NCBI RefSeq assembly: GCF_021023085.1
Contig: NZ_PGCK01000003.1
Coordinates: 243,105 to 307,104 of the forward strand
Direction of reading: 5' to 3'
Source: Methanooceanicella nereidis
Lineage (GTDB): Archaea; Halobacteriota; Methanocellia; Methanocellales; Methanocellaceae
Length of the DNA stretch: 64,000 nt
Part shown: piece after piece, positions 26,586 to 35,530 of the stretch
Layout: every line of letters begins with the position of its first letter
How positions within the stretch are numbered: the stretch's first letter is position 1
Program-made: the position numbers and the translations under genes
The notes under the pieces: generated by a model
What the model saw: only the letters and a program-made list of their open reading frames with translations
Database searches by the model: none
What the model was told of the DNA's origin: nothing

Positions 26586-27644
26586 ATGGCAGATAAAGTA
26601 AAAGTGGCCATTAATGGCTATGGCACAATTGGAAAAAGAGTCGCCTCCGCAGTGATGCGCCAGGATGATATGGCGCTCATCGGAGTCGCCAAGACTAAGC
26701 CTGATTATGATGCTTACGTAGCAGCGAAAAATGGCATCGACATCTATCCGGTCGACCCCGCGAAAGCCGAATCGAAGTTCAAGGCAGCCGGGATAAAGAT
26801 AGCCGGATCCAACGAAGATATGATCAAAAAGGCCGACATAATAGTCGACTGTACCCCCGGGGGCATTGGCGAGCAAAATAAGCCATTATACGAAAAACTG
26901 GGAAAGAAAGCGATCTTCCAGGGCGGCGAAGAGCACGAGCTGGCAGGCACTTCTTTCAACGCGGTATGCAACTATGACGAAGCCATCGGCAAACAGTTCG
27001 TAAGGGTAGTATCCTGTAACACAACCGGTCTGGCAAGGCTCATTTACGCCCTTGACAAGGGATTCGGCGTAAAGAAAGTCCGGGCAACGATGATGAGGCG
27101 CGGCGGCGATCCAAATGACGTAAAGAGAGGACCTATAAACGCTATAGTGCCTGACCCCGTAAAGCTGCCTTCCCACCACGGACCGGACCTTAACACGGTG
27201 CTTCCGAACATAAAGATCGACACTGTCGCTGTAAAGCTACCGACGACACTTATGCACATGCACTATGTCAACATGAACCTGAAGGTCACTCCTTCAAGGG
27301 ATGAAGTGGTATCGACGCTTAAGCAGTATCCGAGGCTGTGGCTGATCCCGTCCTGGATGAACATAAAATCGACGGCTGATGTCATGGAGTTCGGCAGGGA
27401 GCTGGGAAGGCCCAGGAACGACATGATGGAGAATTGCATATGGGAAGAATCCGTCTCTGTCGACGATTCCGGCGAGGTCAACCTTTTCCAGGCAATACAC
27501 CAGGAATCCGATGCGATACCTGAGAACGTTGACTGTATCAGGGCTATGATGGGCATCGAGAAGGATGCTAAGAAGTCTATGGATAAGACGGACAAGACTT
27601 TAGGTCTTGGGAACTTTGCACCCTGGATACAGAAATTACCGTAG
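26586..27644 (+). CDS. gap: Glyceraldehyde-3-phosphate dehydrogenase, archaeal type II
   Basis: 352 residues, with the archaeal-type N-terminus VKVAINGYGTIGKRVA (nucleotide-binding) and the catalytic SCNTTGL with Cys144. HHGPDL and the C-terminal LPTTLMHMHYVN are typical of the archaeal class. It interconverts glyceraldehyde 3-phosphate and 1,3-bisphosphoglycerate with NAD(P), mainly for gluconeogenesis in methanogens. AGAGG lies upstream of the ATG. An acylphosphatase follows, separated by a small hairpin. Confidence 0.95.
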   Translation: MADKVKVAINGYGTIGKRVASAVMRQDDMALIGVAKTKPDYDAYVAAKNGIDIYPVDPAKAESKFKAAGIKIAGSNEDMIKKADIIVDCTPGGIGEQNKPLYEKLGKKAIFQGGEEHELAGTSFNAVCNYDEAIGKQFVRVVSCNTTGLARLIYALDKGFGVKKVRATMMRRGGDPNDVKRGPINAIVPDPVKLPSHHGPDLNTVLPNIKIDTVAVKLPTTLMHMHYVNMNLKVTPSRDEVVSTLKQYPRLWLIPSWMNIKSTADVMEFGRELGRPRNDMMENCIWEESVSVDDSGEVNLFQAIHQESDAIPENVDCIRAMMGIEKDAKKSMDKTDKTLGLGNFAPWIQKLP

Positions 27645-27675
27645 AGGATATTAACTATCCTCTTCATTCTTTTTG
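27643..27675 (+). terminator. Hairpin with T-rich tail between gap and acyP
   Basis: AGAGGATA (27643-27650) pairs with TATCCTCT (27656-27663), followed by TTCATTCTTTTT. It begins within the gap stop codon. Because acyP starts only 39 nt after gap, this may only partly terminate and so lower acyP expression. Confidence 0.55.
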
Positions 27676-27682
27676 AGGAAAT

Positions 27683-27949
27683 ATGAAGGCCATCGACGTC
27701 ATAGTATCGGGAAGAGTGCAGGGAGTCGGCTTCCGTGCGTTTACCAGAAAGAACGCGGTGATGCTGGGAGTCAAAGGGTATGTCGAGAACCAGCGCGATG
27801 GCACAGTACATGCTGTAATGGAAGGTAATGAGCATCAGGTGGATAAGTTGCTCGAGGTCGTCAAGAACGGGCCCATGACGTCCCGGGTAAGGGATGTAAA
27901 GGTAAAGGACATAGACAAGTCAGGATATACTGGCTTTGATGTTCGCTGA
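27683..27949 (+). CDS. acyP: Acylphosphatase
   Basis: 88 residues, the normal size. GRVQGVGFR gives the catalytic Arg18 and GYVENQRDGTV the catalytic Asn36. It hydrolyses carboxyl-phosphate bonds such as that of 1,3-bisphosphoglycerate, which is interesting directly downstream of gap. TGAGGA lies just upstream of the ATG. The spacing to gap is 38 nt, with a hairpin in between. Confidence 0.93.
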   Translation: MKAIDVIVSGRVQGVGFRAFTRKNAVMLGVKGYVENQRDGTVHAVMEGNEHQVDKLLEVVKNGPMTSRVRDVKVKDIDKSGYTGFDVR

Positions 27950-27978
27950 CGTGCATATAAGATCCGATCTGTTTCATA

Positions 27979-28193
27979 TGTAGCGTCATAGAAATCCGTG
28001 TTTAATGATTTTTCCCAGTTTCCTGTTCCTTTAACTCTTAATTGCTTCACGGGAAATAATCAATTTTTATCTCAAAGGTCTTAAAGATTTTTTAGAAACG
28101 TTGAGTCTTTAGGATGAAAATTCATTATGTTCTCAGGCATTCTCTCATATGCATACAGAATGCCAGACACATGCAACGTACTATGACGCTACA
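27979..28193. repeat. 215-bp element bounded by 13-bp inverted repeats
   Basis: TGTAGCGTCATAG (27979-27991) and its exact complement CTATGACGCTACA (28181-28193) bound the gap between acyP and hycI. Inside are GGCATTCT/AGAATGCC (28136-28143 with 28157-28164) and a weaker TCTTAAAGA/TCTTTAGGA stem. The right end includes the hycI stop codon. No clear target duplication flanks it. It may be a MITE-like element or a two-way terminator RNA. Confidence 0.5.
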
Positions 28194-28695
28194 AAGAAAG
28201 ATCATTATTAAAAATTGTACTGATCGATCTTGAAATAGCCTTTAACCTATCTTCGATGACCGGGGATATCCCCTCAGTATCGGATATCGTAGCCGGCTGT
28301 ACTCCTATCATGAATACGTCCGCGCCCGTCTCTTCTTTCAAATATTCCATTACCATGTCCAGCGAGAATTTGTGCGTCGTCAGGCCGTAGCCTCCTGCTT
28401 CGCTGATCTCCACTATCTTTGTATATCCCGCCGGAAAGTTCCCGAAGTGGACGGCATCTATGAAAACTATCGCCTGAGGATCGATCCTTTTTATCCTTCC
28501 CGTAAAATTTTCCGGTACGTTTTCCGCATCTATGGCGTGCGGCACATTATCGCTTATCATGTCTATGAGCGCCGGGCCTATGGCATCGTCCCCGCGCATC
28601 CTGTTACCGACCCCTACAAAGACCACTTTTTCTTTATACAGGCCGCCTATACGCTTTTTTAGAACGTCTTTTATGTCCGCTAAAGCATCCTCCAT
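28189..28695 (-). CDS. hycI: HycI-type hydrogenase maturation protease
   Basis: 168 residues. GVGNRMRGDDAIGP (Asp36), VFIDAVHFGNFP (Asp80) and LTTHKFSLDMV (His108) match the M52 family, closest in pattern to HycI. It would trim the large subunit of a membrane-bound [NiFe]-hydrogenase. It follows an antiporter-like membrane subunit by 10 nt on the same strand. It is the second M52 protease in this window, so two different hydrogenases are probably served. No structural hydrogenase gene is present here. Confidence 0.85.
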   Translation of the reverse strand: MEDALADIKDVLKKRIGGLYKEKVVFVGVGNRMRGDDAIGPALIDMISDNVPHAIDAENVPENFTGRIKRIDPQAIVFIDAVHFGNFPAGYTKIVEISEAGGYGLTTHKFSLDMVMEYLKEETGADVFMIGVQPATISDTEGISPVIEDRLKAISRSISTIFNNDLSL

Positions 28696-28705
28696 CGATA
28701 TGACC

Positions 28706-30145
28706 TCACGGGCGTGCGATAGAGGACAGCATATGGGCCGAGTATTCCAGAACGCCTGACAATAGGTCCGGGTATAAGCCCAGCACTATGCAAAGCCCTG
28801 TCAGTATGAGTATCGGGATCATCATATATGCCGGGGGGTCTGACACGTTCTTAAATTCTTCCACCGGCTTGCCCATGAACATCACATAGAACGCGTGTAT
28901 CAGGCATAAAAACGTCAATACGCTGCCTATCGTCATTAGCGTGGCAAACAGAGGATAGCCTGCTTCGATGGCGGCATCATGAAGTATGGCCTTACTTACG
29001 CTCCCGTTCAGCAGCGGGAAACCGGACATGGCCAGAGACGCTATAAGGAAACAGATCGCGGTCAGCGGCATCTGTTTTAAAAGGCCGCCCATCTGGTGGA
29101 TCTTTCTCTTATTTATGCGTAAAATGATAGCTCCCGTGATAAGGAAAAGACATCCTTTGAAGAGCATGTGGTTCGTGATATGGAAGAGCGCGCCGTACAC
29201 GGCGTCAGGCGTCGCGATGCCCAGTCCCACTATGATGTAGCCGATCTGGCTGATCGTATGGTATGCGAGAAGCCGCTTAATATCCTCCTGCAATATTGCC
29301 ATTATGACGCCGATGAGTATGTTCAGGATGCCGAAGCCGGCGACTATTAGCACTATAGTACCGAACCCTATCATGGGATAAAATATGTAGATAGCCTTTA
29401 CTACGGCTATGACGCTTGACTTGACAAGTATGCCTGACATCGTGGCACTGATCGGGGGCGGCGCCTCGGCATGGGCTGACGGAAGCCATATGAGACCAAG
29501 CGGTATGAGACCTGCCTTTGTGCCAAAGCCGAAGAAGAACAGCATTGCCAGCAAAAACTGGTCGCCGGGGGCGATATTAAACGTGTTAAGTTCAAGAAGG
29601 TTGAGCGTGCCGCCCTGTATGAAAAGGATGAAAGACCCGTATATGACAAGTATCACCTCAACGATACTTATCGCGAGGTACACCATTGTCGCTTTTATCG
29701 CCTTCTTTGTCCTGCCGAACAATATCAGCACGGCGCTTATCACTGTCGCCGCCTCGAGGAAAACGAGCATGACGATGACGTTATATGTGTTGGCCAGCCC
29801 CGACATCATGCCTATCAGGAGTAAATATGCGATGAAATAAGTATTATCGTAATGTTTCTTATCCTTATATGAGAACGAGTAAAAGATCACGAGCGTGCCT
29901 ATGAAGCATATGAGGCATGTGATCACCATGCCCACGCCATCCAGCAATATCGGCCCGTATGACAAAGGCTCGATCCTGCCGTTCTCCAGCAAAACCAGGT
30001 ATGCGGCGTTCATGATGAACAGGAAAATGGAGTATGATACCAGAAAGATGTCCTGGACCTTCTCTGAATATTTTCCTATGATGAGTGTGGCCAGGGCTCC
30101 AAGAATAGGCAGTATTATCGGTGCAAGGGCAAGATAGTCGTTCAT
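28706..30145 (-). CDS. Proton-translocating antiporter-like subunit (NuoN/HyfB/MrpD family)
   Basis: 479 residues with about 14 membrane helices of the Proton_antipo_M family. Conserved charged residues inside membranes are visible: FLEAATVISAVLI (Glu), FGFGTKAGLIPLGLIWLPSAHAEAPPPISATMSG (the Lys and His-Ala-Glu-Ala-P region), and LLAYHTISQIGYI. Such subunits move H+ or Na+ in complex I, Mrp antiporters and membrane hydrogenases. Here it stands without other complex subunits but is paired with hycI. That suggests it serves a hydrogenase encoded elsewhere. Confidence 0.85.
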   Translation of the reverse strand: MNDYLALAPIILPILGALATLIIGKYSEKVQDIFLVSYSIFLFIMNAAYLVLLENGRIEPLSYGPILLDGVGMVITCLICFIGTLVIFYSFSYKDKKHYDNTYFIAYLLLIGMMSGLANTYNVIVMLVFLEAATVISAVLILFGRTKKAIKATMVYLAISIVEVILVIYGSFILFIQGGTLNLLELNTFNIAPGDQFLLAMLFFFGFGTKAGLIPLGLIWLPSAHAEAPPPISATMSGILVKSSVIAVVKAIYIFYPMIGFGTIVLIVAGFGILNILIGVIMAILQEDIKRLLAYHTISQIGYIIVGLGIATPDAVYGALFHITNHMLFKGCLFLITGAIILRINKRKIHQMGGLLKQMPLTAICFLIASLAMSGFPLLNGSVSKAILHDAAIEAGYPLFATLMTIGSVLTFLCLIHAFYVMFMGKPVEEFKNVSDPPAYMMIPILILTGLCIVLGLYPDLLSGVLEYSAHMLSSIARP

Positions 30146-30844
30146 CGTATTTCATCCACGCTTTATCTTCGGCTTGATGGTCATGTTATTCGGCATTGAA
30201 CTCGTTTGATGATGCTGTATAGGTTCATACCTGAAAAACTATATTCCAACGCTTTAAGGTCTCGCATTAACATAAACCTTTGCGGGGTATTAGCATAAGC
30301 CCTTTGGTATACATTATTCACCTTATCCTATTTAAGAAAATAACATTTAGATATTACTGTAAAAAAAGTTTGCTATGCATTGTAAATGAAAATTTTTTTA
30401 GAGTGCAGAGAATCGCTGATCTAACTAAAACACGGGCATTTATACCTCTTTAAGACAAAAAATAAAAAATATATGGGCCGTGAAGAAGGTTCAGCGCCGT
30501 TTCTTACCTTTTGGGAACCGTGGTAGAGATGTTATGGCATTAAGGGAAAAAGGTCTTTTGGGGTAGAGGGGAAATTTTTTGCTACCTTTTCACCCTGATA
30601 ACGGTATAACACCGGCTGCGTCATTACCTCTCCGGGGCCCGGTTTTTGGGAGTGTATGGCTTAAATGATCGCTATACTTTAGTCGGGTCCTATACCCTGA
30701 TGAATGTTAATATCTGTGAAGTATCAAAAGTTAGGAAAGGCTTAAGCGATTTATCCTTAAACATTTGCATATTAAACGATAATTATCCTGTAAAAATTAC
30801 TTTAGAACGGACAAGTTCTTGCTTACGCTAATTTATGCTATAAA
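30146..30844. other. 700-bp gene-free stretch
   Basis: No open frame with convincing codon use is seen; a 61-codon frame at 30646-30831 has no ribosome-binding site. The part 30146-30420 is AT-rich and should hold the promoter of the antiporter gene. The part 30470-30650 is GC-richer and G-rich (GGGGTAGAGGGG, CCGGGGCCCGG), and might hide a structured RNA. I cannot support a specific call. Confidence 0.3.
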
Positions 30845-30890
30845 AAACCATAAAAAAAATCATGGTTCGGGCGACTATCCCGCCCGACCT
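30845..30890 (-). terminator. ilvE terminator
   Basis: On the minus strand CGGGCG (30881-30886) pairs with CGCCCG (30868-30873) across a short loop, followed by a long T run (A run 30850-30860 on the plus strand). Confidence 0.65.
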
Positions 30891-30904
30891 TCCTATCTCG
30901 TCTT

Positions 30905-31780
30905 TCACTTATAGATCGGAGTACCTGTTGTCCTGGTAAGCTCCGTATAGGCAGTCATTAACTTCTTTGTTACCGGGCCCGGCTTTCCGTCGCCTATGAC
31001 GCGCCCGTCGATCCTGGTCATCGGAGCGATCTCCGCTGCAGTGCCGGTCACGAACACTTCATCCGCCGTATACAGGTCAAAGTAGCCAAGGTTAGCCTCA
31101 GCCAGGGATATGCCGAGTTTCTCGGCGAGTTCGAACACAGCTCCCCTGGTAATGCCGTTAAGGTTGTACTGTACGAACGGTGTCCTTATTCTGCCATTCT
31201 TTATGATGAATATGTTATCTCCGGAACCTTCGGATATATTTCCTCTGATGTCGAATATGATGGCCTCGTCGCCGCCTTTTTCATTCGCCTCTATCTTCGC
31301 CAGGATGTTATTCAGGTAATTAAGCGATTTAATATTGGTCGGTAGCGCCTCGGGAGCGTTTCTCCTGACGCTGACGGTGACCCCTGTCAGTCCCTTTTCA
31401 TACAGGTCGCCATACATGGCTCCCCAGCTTACTGCAATGATTATGACTCCGGCCTTCGGGCATTTTCTCGGGTCCAGGCCCAGGTCGCCTACGCCTCTGG
31501 TAAAAATGGGCCTTATGTAAGCGTCCTTGAGATCGTTCCTTCTCAACGTCTCCAGTATAGCCTCTTTAAACTCTTCCTTGCTCAATGGCGGCACAAGGCA
31601 TATGGCACGCGCACCATCGTACATCCTGTCGATATGCTCGTCCAGCCTGAATACTCTGCCATTATATGCCCGTATACCCTCAAAGACACCGTCACCATAT
31701 AATAATCCATGATCATAAACCGATATCCTAGCGTTCTCTTTTGAGTAGAACTTGCCATCGATGTAGATTTGTTCGGTCAT
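30905..31780 (-). CDS. ilvE: Branched-chain amino acid aminotransferase
   Basis: 291 residues, fold-type IV PLP enzyme. [22 protein letters not shown] at the start, the PLP lysine in [10 protein letters not shown] (Lys151), [20 protein letters not shown] and [13 protein letters not shown] are family signatures. It transfers amino groups between glutamate and 2-ketoacids of Val, Leu and Ile. It is a single gene with its own terminator. D-amino-acid transaminases share the fold but not the GIRAY pattern. Confidence 0.93.
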   Translation of the reverse strand: MTEQIYIDGKFYSKENARISVYDHGLLYGDGVFEGIRAYNGRVFRLDEHIDRMYDGARAICLVPPLSKEEFKEAILETLRRNDLKDAYIRPIFTRGVGDLGLDPRKCPKAGVIIIAVSWGAMYGDLYEKGLTGVTVSVRRNAPEALPTNIKSLNYLNNILAKIEANEKGGDEAIIFDIRGNISEGSGDNIFIIKNGRIRTPFVQYNLNGITRGAVFELAEKLGISLAEANLGYFDLYTADEVFVTGTAAEIAPMTRIDGRVIGDGKPGPVTKKLMTAYTELTRTTGTPIYK

Positions 31781-31936
31781 ACAGATACCCCATCAATAAA
31801 CACAGGGATAGAATATATTTTTTATGTTACTTTTTTTAGGGTCCATTGATCGTTTCTTGAAAAACGAAAACTTATCGTCAGAATTCCCGATAGGAAAATT
31901 ATTAACCACCGATGAGTAATATAAAAACTTAAAAGG

Positions 31937-33067
31937 ATGAAAAATCAGGGCGTTGAGTTCCCGATGAGCGATGTTGAGGAAAAGAGGGATAAAAAGAGCC
32001 CCGGTGCGAGCGAGCTATTGAGCAGGGGCCTGGAGATGGTAAGCCTGGGCAAGATGCCCGAATCCATACCATTTTTCGACGAGGCTATTAAGGCCGATCC
32101 CGAGTACGGTGAGGCATATAATTGTAAAGGGCTGGTGCTCATGGAACTCGGCAAGCTTGAAGAAGCGTTCGAATGTTTCGAGTATGCGACAAGAATATCT
32201 CCGGATAACTCGAAGTTTTGGTATAGTAAAAGCCTTCTTTTCAGAAAGCTTGACATGTCCGAGGATGAATCGCAGGCCTGCCTTAATGCGATACGTCTGA
32301 ATCCCCGGCATATCCAGGCATGGCGGGGCCGTGCACAGGCTCTCGCAAGGACCGGGGAATTGACCGAATCGATATCATGCCTTGAAAAAGCCCTGGAGGT
32401 CGAGCCTTTTAACGAGGAGCTATGGTACCTTAAGGGCTCATACGAATTGATACTTGGCGAGTCTCATGCAGCTCTTCGCTCTTTTAATAAAGCCATTGAG
32501 ATAAACCCCGATAGTGCCCGCTCATGGCGCGGCAAGGCCGAGGCAATGGCGATAATAGGGGATTTTGAAGAGTCATACAGGTGCTATGACAGATCGATAC
32601 GTATCGATCCGGGAATGGCGGAATCTTATTATGGAAAAGGCAGGGTATTGGTCCGGGAAGGAAAATACGAGGACGCTATTGATATCTTCGGCAGGGCTAT
32701 CGAAATGTTCCCGGAATTCGTGGAAGCATGGTTCTACAGGGGATGGGCGTTCGACAGGATAGGAAATGTCTCGAAAGCTTTAGAGAATTATGACGCGGCC
32801 ATCGAGCTCGCGCCTGACAGCGAGCTAGTGTGGTATACAAAAGGCGTGCTTCTGGCGAAACTTGAAAAATATCCGGAGGCTATTGATTGCTTTGATAAGG
32901 CAATAGATATATTCCCGCGCCACGCGGGAGCATGGTATCGTAAGGGCCTGATATTGAGCATACTCGGGAACAATGATGAAGCCGCACAGTGTATAAATAA
33001 GGCTATTGATATAGACCCTGAGATATATGAGATGATCAAGGATGGGCTGGAAAACATAAGTGCGTGA
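31937..33067 (+). CDS. TPR-repeat protein
   Basis: 376 residues made of about nine to ten tetratricopeptide repeats, each with the W/A-LG-Y/F-A-P pattern (for example AWRGRAQALARTGELTESISCLEKALEVEP and LVWYTKGVLLAKLEKYPEAIDCFDKAIDIFP). An N-terminal acidic/lysine segment precedes them. TPR proteins are protein-binding scaffolds; the partner is unknown. A start at 31964 (MSDVEEK) is possible. No signal peptide is seen. Confidence 0.85.
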   Translation: MKNQGVEFPMSDVEEKRDKKSPGASELLSRGLEMVSLGKMPESIPFFDEAIKADPEYGEAYNCKGLVLMELGKLEEAFECFEYATRISPDNSKFWYSKSLLFRKLDMSEDESQACLNAIRLNPRHIQAWRGRAQALARTGELTESISCLEKALEVEPFNEELWYLKGSYELILGESHAALRSFNKAIEINPDSARSWRGKAEAMAIIGDFEESYRCYDRSIRIDPGMAESYYGKGRVLVREGKYEDAIDIFGRAIEMFPEFVEAWFYRGWAFDRIGNVSKALENYDAAIELAPDSELVWYTKGVLLAKLEKYPEAIDCFDKAIDIFPRHAGAWYRKGLILSILGNNDEAAQCINKAIDIDPEIYEMIKDGLENISA

Positions 33068-33304
33068 TCAGAACACACCTCATGTTTTTAAGGCCGCGGG
33101 TCAATGGTCAATGCTGTCTAAAAGTAAGTATTTCAATTTTATCTCAATGTTTCTTTTTAAAAAAACGTTTAGATCATCGAGCAGTTTGTCGAGCCATTAT
33201 GGTAAAACTATGCAGGTGTTTTATTTTCTTGTATGTATGGAATTATTATCGGCCGTCTTAATTCGCATAATATTTATCGCCTTTTAAAAAGAGTAATATT
33301 CTAT

Positions 33305-33955
33305 ATGGATAAAAAAGACCTCGCAAAGTACATCGACCATACGAACGTTCGGCCTTATGCCAGCGAAAAGGATATTTTAAAGCTATGTGACGAGGCCATA
33401 AAGTACGGCTTCGCATCGGCTTGCGTGGCCTCATGCTGGGTGCCGCTGGCGCGAGAAAAGCTATCGGGGAGCGGGGTCAGGGTATGTTCAGTGGTCGGCT
33501 TTCCGTTCGGGGCGGAAATATATCATACAAAAGCCTTCGAGGCTAAAACTGCCGTAGCGAGCGGGGCTGACGAGATCGATGCTGTCATCAACATAGGCTA
33601 CTTAAAATCCGGAAGGCTCGACTATATGGCGAGCGAACTATCCGGGATAGTGGAAGCATCGGGAAACGCGACGGTAAAGATCATCATCGAGACATGCTAT
33701 CTTACTCCGGATGAGATCATCCAGGCGAGCAAACTTGTCAGAAACTCCGGGGCAGCATTTGTTAAAACGTCTACGGGATACGGCCCGTCCGGAGCAAGGC
33801 TTGAAGATGTGGAATTAATTAAAACCGAAGTTCCTGGAATCAGGATAAAGGCATCGGGCGGCATTCGTACGCTGGAGGACGCGAATAAGTTCATAAATGC
33901 AGGCGCTTCTAGAATTGGCACCAGTGCAGGGCCGACGATAGTTGAAGATCTGTAA
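33305..33955 (+). CDS. deoC: Deoxyribose-phosphate aldolase
   Basis: 216 residues. KYIDHTNVRPYASEKDI opens the family pattern. VCSVVGFPFG, DEIDAVINIGYLKSG, KIIIETCYLTPDEI and the Schiff-base FVKTSTGYGPSGA follow, then IKASGGIRTLEDA. It cleaves 2-deoxyribose 5-phosphate to acetaldehyde and glyceraldehyde 3-phosphate. The frame is open upstream, but the ATG at 33305 is the conserved start. Confidence 0.93.
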   Translation: MDKKDLAKYIDHTNVRPYASEKDILKLCDEAIKYGFASACVASCWVPLAREKLSGSGVRVCSVVGFPFGAEIYHTKAFEAKTAVASGADEIDAVINIGYLKSGRLDYMASELSGIVEASGNATVKIIIETCYLTPDEIIQASKLVRNSGAAFVKTSTGYGPSGARLEDVELIKTEVPGIRIKASGGIRTLEDANKFINAGASRIGTSAGPTIVEDL

Positions 33956-34163
33956 ATTACATTAGCGTTGCATGAAATTAGAAAAATTAAGGGTTATATA
34001 TACTTTTCTGGGAAATGTGTACTGAATATATAATCCTTTCACGATATTTACCCGATATGGTGTATTGATCCCGGGGTACATCTATCAAATTTTTTTCAAA
34101 TAAGTAAAAACCGATATTCTTTTAAATAAGTAGCTTAATACATAATTGCTTGAGGTATAATTT

Positions 34164-35138
34164 ATGGTATCTTTCGGCATTGAGTTTGTTCCGAACGTTC
34201 CAACCAAGGAACTTATCAAGTACTGTAAGTACGCAGAACAGAACGCAATTGACTTTTTGTGGATAACTGACCACTATAACAACCGCAACGTATTCGCAGA
34301 GCTGGCCCTCATAGCAGCTGAGACAGAGAGGATAAAGCTCGGTCCGGGCATCACCAACGCATTTACCGCAAGCCCGGCAGTCACCGCATCCGCGATCTGC
34401 ACGATCGACGAGGTATCCGACGGTAGGGCTACCCTCGGTATCGGCCCTGGTGACCTGAGCACACTCCCGAAGATCGGCATCCCGATGGAGACCCCGGTCG
34501 CAAGGCTTACTGAAGCCGTATCTATAATCAGCAAGCTCTGGGCAGGAGAGGCAGTAAGCACCCCGGACAACAAGGTATTCAAGTTCGCAGGCGCACAGCT
34601 CGCATACAAGCCCAAGCAGAAGAAGATCCCCATTTACATCGGCGCACAGGGCGAAAAGATGCTCGAGACCGCTGGTGCGATTGGTGACGGTGTATTGATC
34701 AACGCATCAAACCCGAAGGACTTCCAGTATGCAGTACCAATAGTCAAGAAGACCGCTGGCGACAAGAAATTCGACATTGCAGCATACGCTTGCTTCGCAA
34801 TAGACAAGGACAGCAAGAAGGCAAAGAAGGCAGTTCTGCCGGTCGTCGCTTTCATCGCAGCAGGCTCCCCGGTACCCGTACTCCAGAGGCACGGCCTTAA
34901 CCTTGACGCAGTCAACACCATCAAGGCAGGTCTCGCAAAGGGTGACTTCAAGACCGCGTTCGGCGCAGTAGACGACGCAATGATCGAGGCATTCTCGATA
35001 TACGGAAGCCCGGCCGAGCTCAACGAGAAGATCAAGAACCTCGTCGGCATGGGTGTAACCCAGATAGTCGCAGGCTCACCGATCGGCCCGGACAAGAACA
35101 CCAGCATACGCTTAGTTGGCAAATACGTTATCGAATAA
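34164..35138 (+). CDS. mer: 5,10-methylenetetrahydromethanopterin reductase
   Basis: 324 residues, an F420-dependent luciferase-like TIM barrel. FGIEFVPNVPTKELIKYCKYAEQ, ITDHYNNRNVF and GIGPGDLSTLPKIGI are Mer signatures. It reduces methylene-H4MPT to methyl-H4MPT with reduced F420, a core step of methanogenesis from CO2. Codon use is strongly biased toward GCA/AAG, as for a highly expressed gene. TGAGGT lies 8 nt before the ATG, the upstream region has TATA sequences near 33990 and 34035, and a strong terminator follows. Confidence 0.96.
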   Translation: MVSFGIEFVPNVPTKELIKYCKYAEQNAIDFLWITDHYNNRNVFAELALIAAETERIKLGPGITNAFTASPAVTASAICTIDEVSDGRATLGIGPGDLSTLPKIGIPMETPVARLTEAVSIISKLWAGEAVSTPDNKVFKFAGAQLAYKPKQKKIPIYIGAQGEKMLETAGAIGDGVLINASNPKDFQYAVPIVKKTAGDKKFDIAAYACFAIDKDSKKAKKAVLPVVAFIAAGSPVPVLQRHGLNLDAVNTIKAGLAKGDFKTAFGAVDDAMIEAFSIYGSPAELNEKIKNLVGMGVTQIVAGSPIGPDKNTSIRLVGKYVIE

Positions 35139-35170
35139 AGTGGATGATCTCCACTTTTTTCTTTCTTTTT
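35138..35170 (+). terminator. mer terminator
   Basis: AAGTGGA (35138-35144) pairs with TCCACTT (35150-35156) across a 5-nt loop, followed by a long T-rich tract. It begins at the mer stop codon. Confidence 0.8.
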
Positions 35171-35244
35171 AATATTTTCTGATATCTCTTTTTAGTGTGT
35201 CCAGTGAATTCTATCGTGTGTGCATTAGTTTATCTTTGATCAAG

Positions 35245-35430
35245 TCCACAACAAAGGCAACAAAGGTTCACTATTTTTCACCACGAAGGGCTCCAAGTGC
35301 TCGAAGGTCCACAAATTTTTTTAAGTATATGTTAACCTTCTAAAAAAGTCCTTTGTGTACCCTTGTGCCCCTTTGTGCCCTTTGTGGTTAACGTTTTGTG
35401 TTCCTTTTTCGCCTTTGTGGTGAAAAAGAA
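35245..35430. repeat. Inverted repeat element with conserved core (dispersed repeat locus 4)
   Basis: Left words CAACAAAGGTTCACTATTTT and CACCACGAAGGGCTCCAAG face right words CTTTGTGGTTAACG and CGCCTTTGTGGTGAAAAA. The core at about 35312-35358 closely matches that at 5922-5966. No gene lies in 35139-35530 apart from this element and the mer terminator. Confidence 0.65.
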
Positions 35431-35530
35431 GATATAATATAACAGGAATTAACGGGACATAGCAATAGAATTATGTCTAAAAAAATTCTTTTGAATACAT
35501 TCTTATATCACAAAAGGTTTTCTAACGACC

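Noticed and set aside
30646..30831. 61-codon plus-strand frame in the gap before ilvE
   Set aside because: No ribosome-binding site, no recognisable features, and codon use unlike neighbours.
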